Positions 63,867-64,000 of a stretch of 64,000 bases of DNA are shown one piece after another. The DNA lies in contig NC_134513.1 in assembly GCF_027942865.1 (NCBI RefSeq), forward strand, positions 34,651,429-34,715,428. Reading direction: 5' to 3'. Below the pieces are notes generated by a model. That model made no database searches. It saw only the letters and a program-made list of their open reading frames with translations, and was not told the origin of the DNA. Position 1 is the first letter of the stretch. The number at the start of each line of letters is the position of its first letter. This DNA is from Odontesthes bonariensis. Lineage: Eukaryota; Chordata; Actinopteri; Atheriniformes; Atherinopsidae. A program made the position numbers and the translations under genes.

Positions 63867-64000
63867 ATGTATGTACTTTGATAGTTAATCTTTAATACAC
63901 ATCTATTTCCTGACTGTTGCTCCACCTCAGCTTTTGTCTTTTTTCCTCCACATCAGATGATTTCTTCTGAATTTAAGTTTGCACTGAGTCTGTTTTCACA

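Noticed and set aside
62889..63895. Two near-identical 60-70 codon proteins in opposite directions
   Set aside because: They are the two arms of one palindromic element; there is no start context, conservation or domain evidence for a protein.

Overview
The window looks like nuclear DNA of a teleost fish, probably a percomorph. Genes are split into small exons with GT-AG introns, and the DNA between them is packed with fish-type transposons: Tc1, hAT, PIF/Harbinger, Penelope-like, L2/Rex-type LINEs, tRNA-derived SINEs and (CA)n or (TA)n microsatellites. Nothing bacterial, plasmid-like or CRISPR-like was seen. Three host genes can be rebuilt exon by exon. All three lie on the minus strand, in frame across every junction: il22 (8,516-10,236; 187 aa), mdm1 (17,681-37,737; 601 aa in 15 coding exons) and rap1b (42,410-47,141 coding; 184 aa; probable noncoding first exon near 58.9-59.0 kb). 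IL22, MDM1 and RAP1B are also neighbours in mammals, so synteny supports the names.

Layout, left to right. 0-8 kb is transposon-rich: a decayed Harbinger element (transposase plus a Myb-like partner gene) nested in an older MITE, a Tc1 5' end, and the GIY-YIG tail of a Penelope-like element. 8.2-10.4 kb is il22 with an AU-rich 3' UTR and a TATA box. 10.5-17.6 kb is intergenic with LINE relics, an internally deleted Tc1 copy and a short poly(A) retrocopy with a 16-bp target duplication. 17.7-37.7 kb is mdm1; its introns hold a Tc1, an 18-copy 62-bp minisatellite, a LINE 3' end, a second copy of the deleted Tc1, two SINEs, a BED-finger hAT remnant and another LINE.

37.7-38.0 kb is the mdm1 promoter with a perfect CRE. 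42.4-59.0 kb is rap1b. Its long first intron holds a small Tc1 derivative with perfect terminal repeats, a long LINE reverse-transcriptase relic, and a 1.28-kb element that joins a THAP-domain exon to the first exon of a YqaJ-family protein, pointing at each other between short inverted repeats. 59-64 kb has no recognisable gene but holds a 445-bp hAT MITE with an exact 8-bp duplication and a 920-bp near-perfect palindrome flanked by TTAA.

The host genes are not functionally linked: a secreted epithelial cytokine, a microtubule and centriole protein, and a small GTPase. The most unusual items are the THAP/YqaJ element, the 920-bp hairpin element, the minisatellite, and splice-site features in mdm1. 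All names rest on reading the translated sequence and family knowledge; no database search was run.
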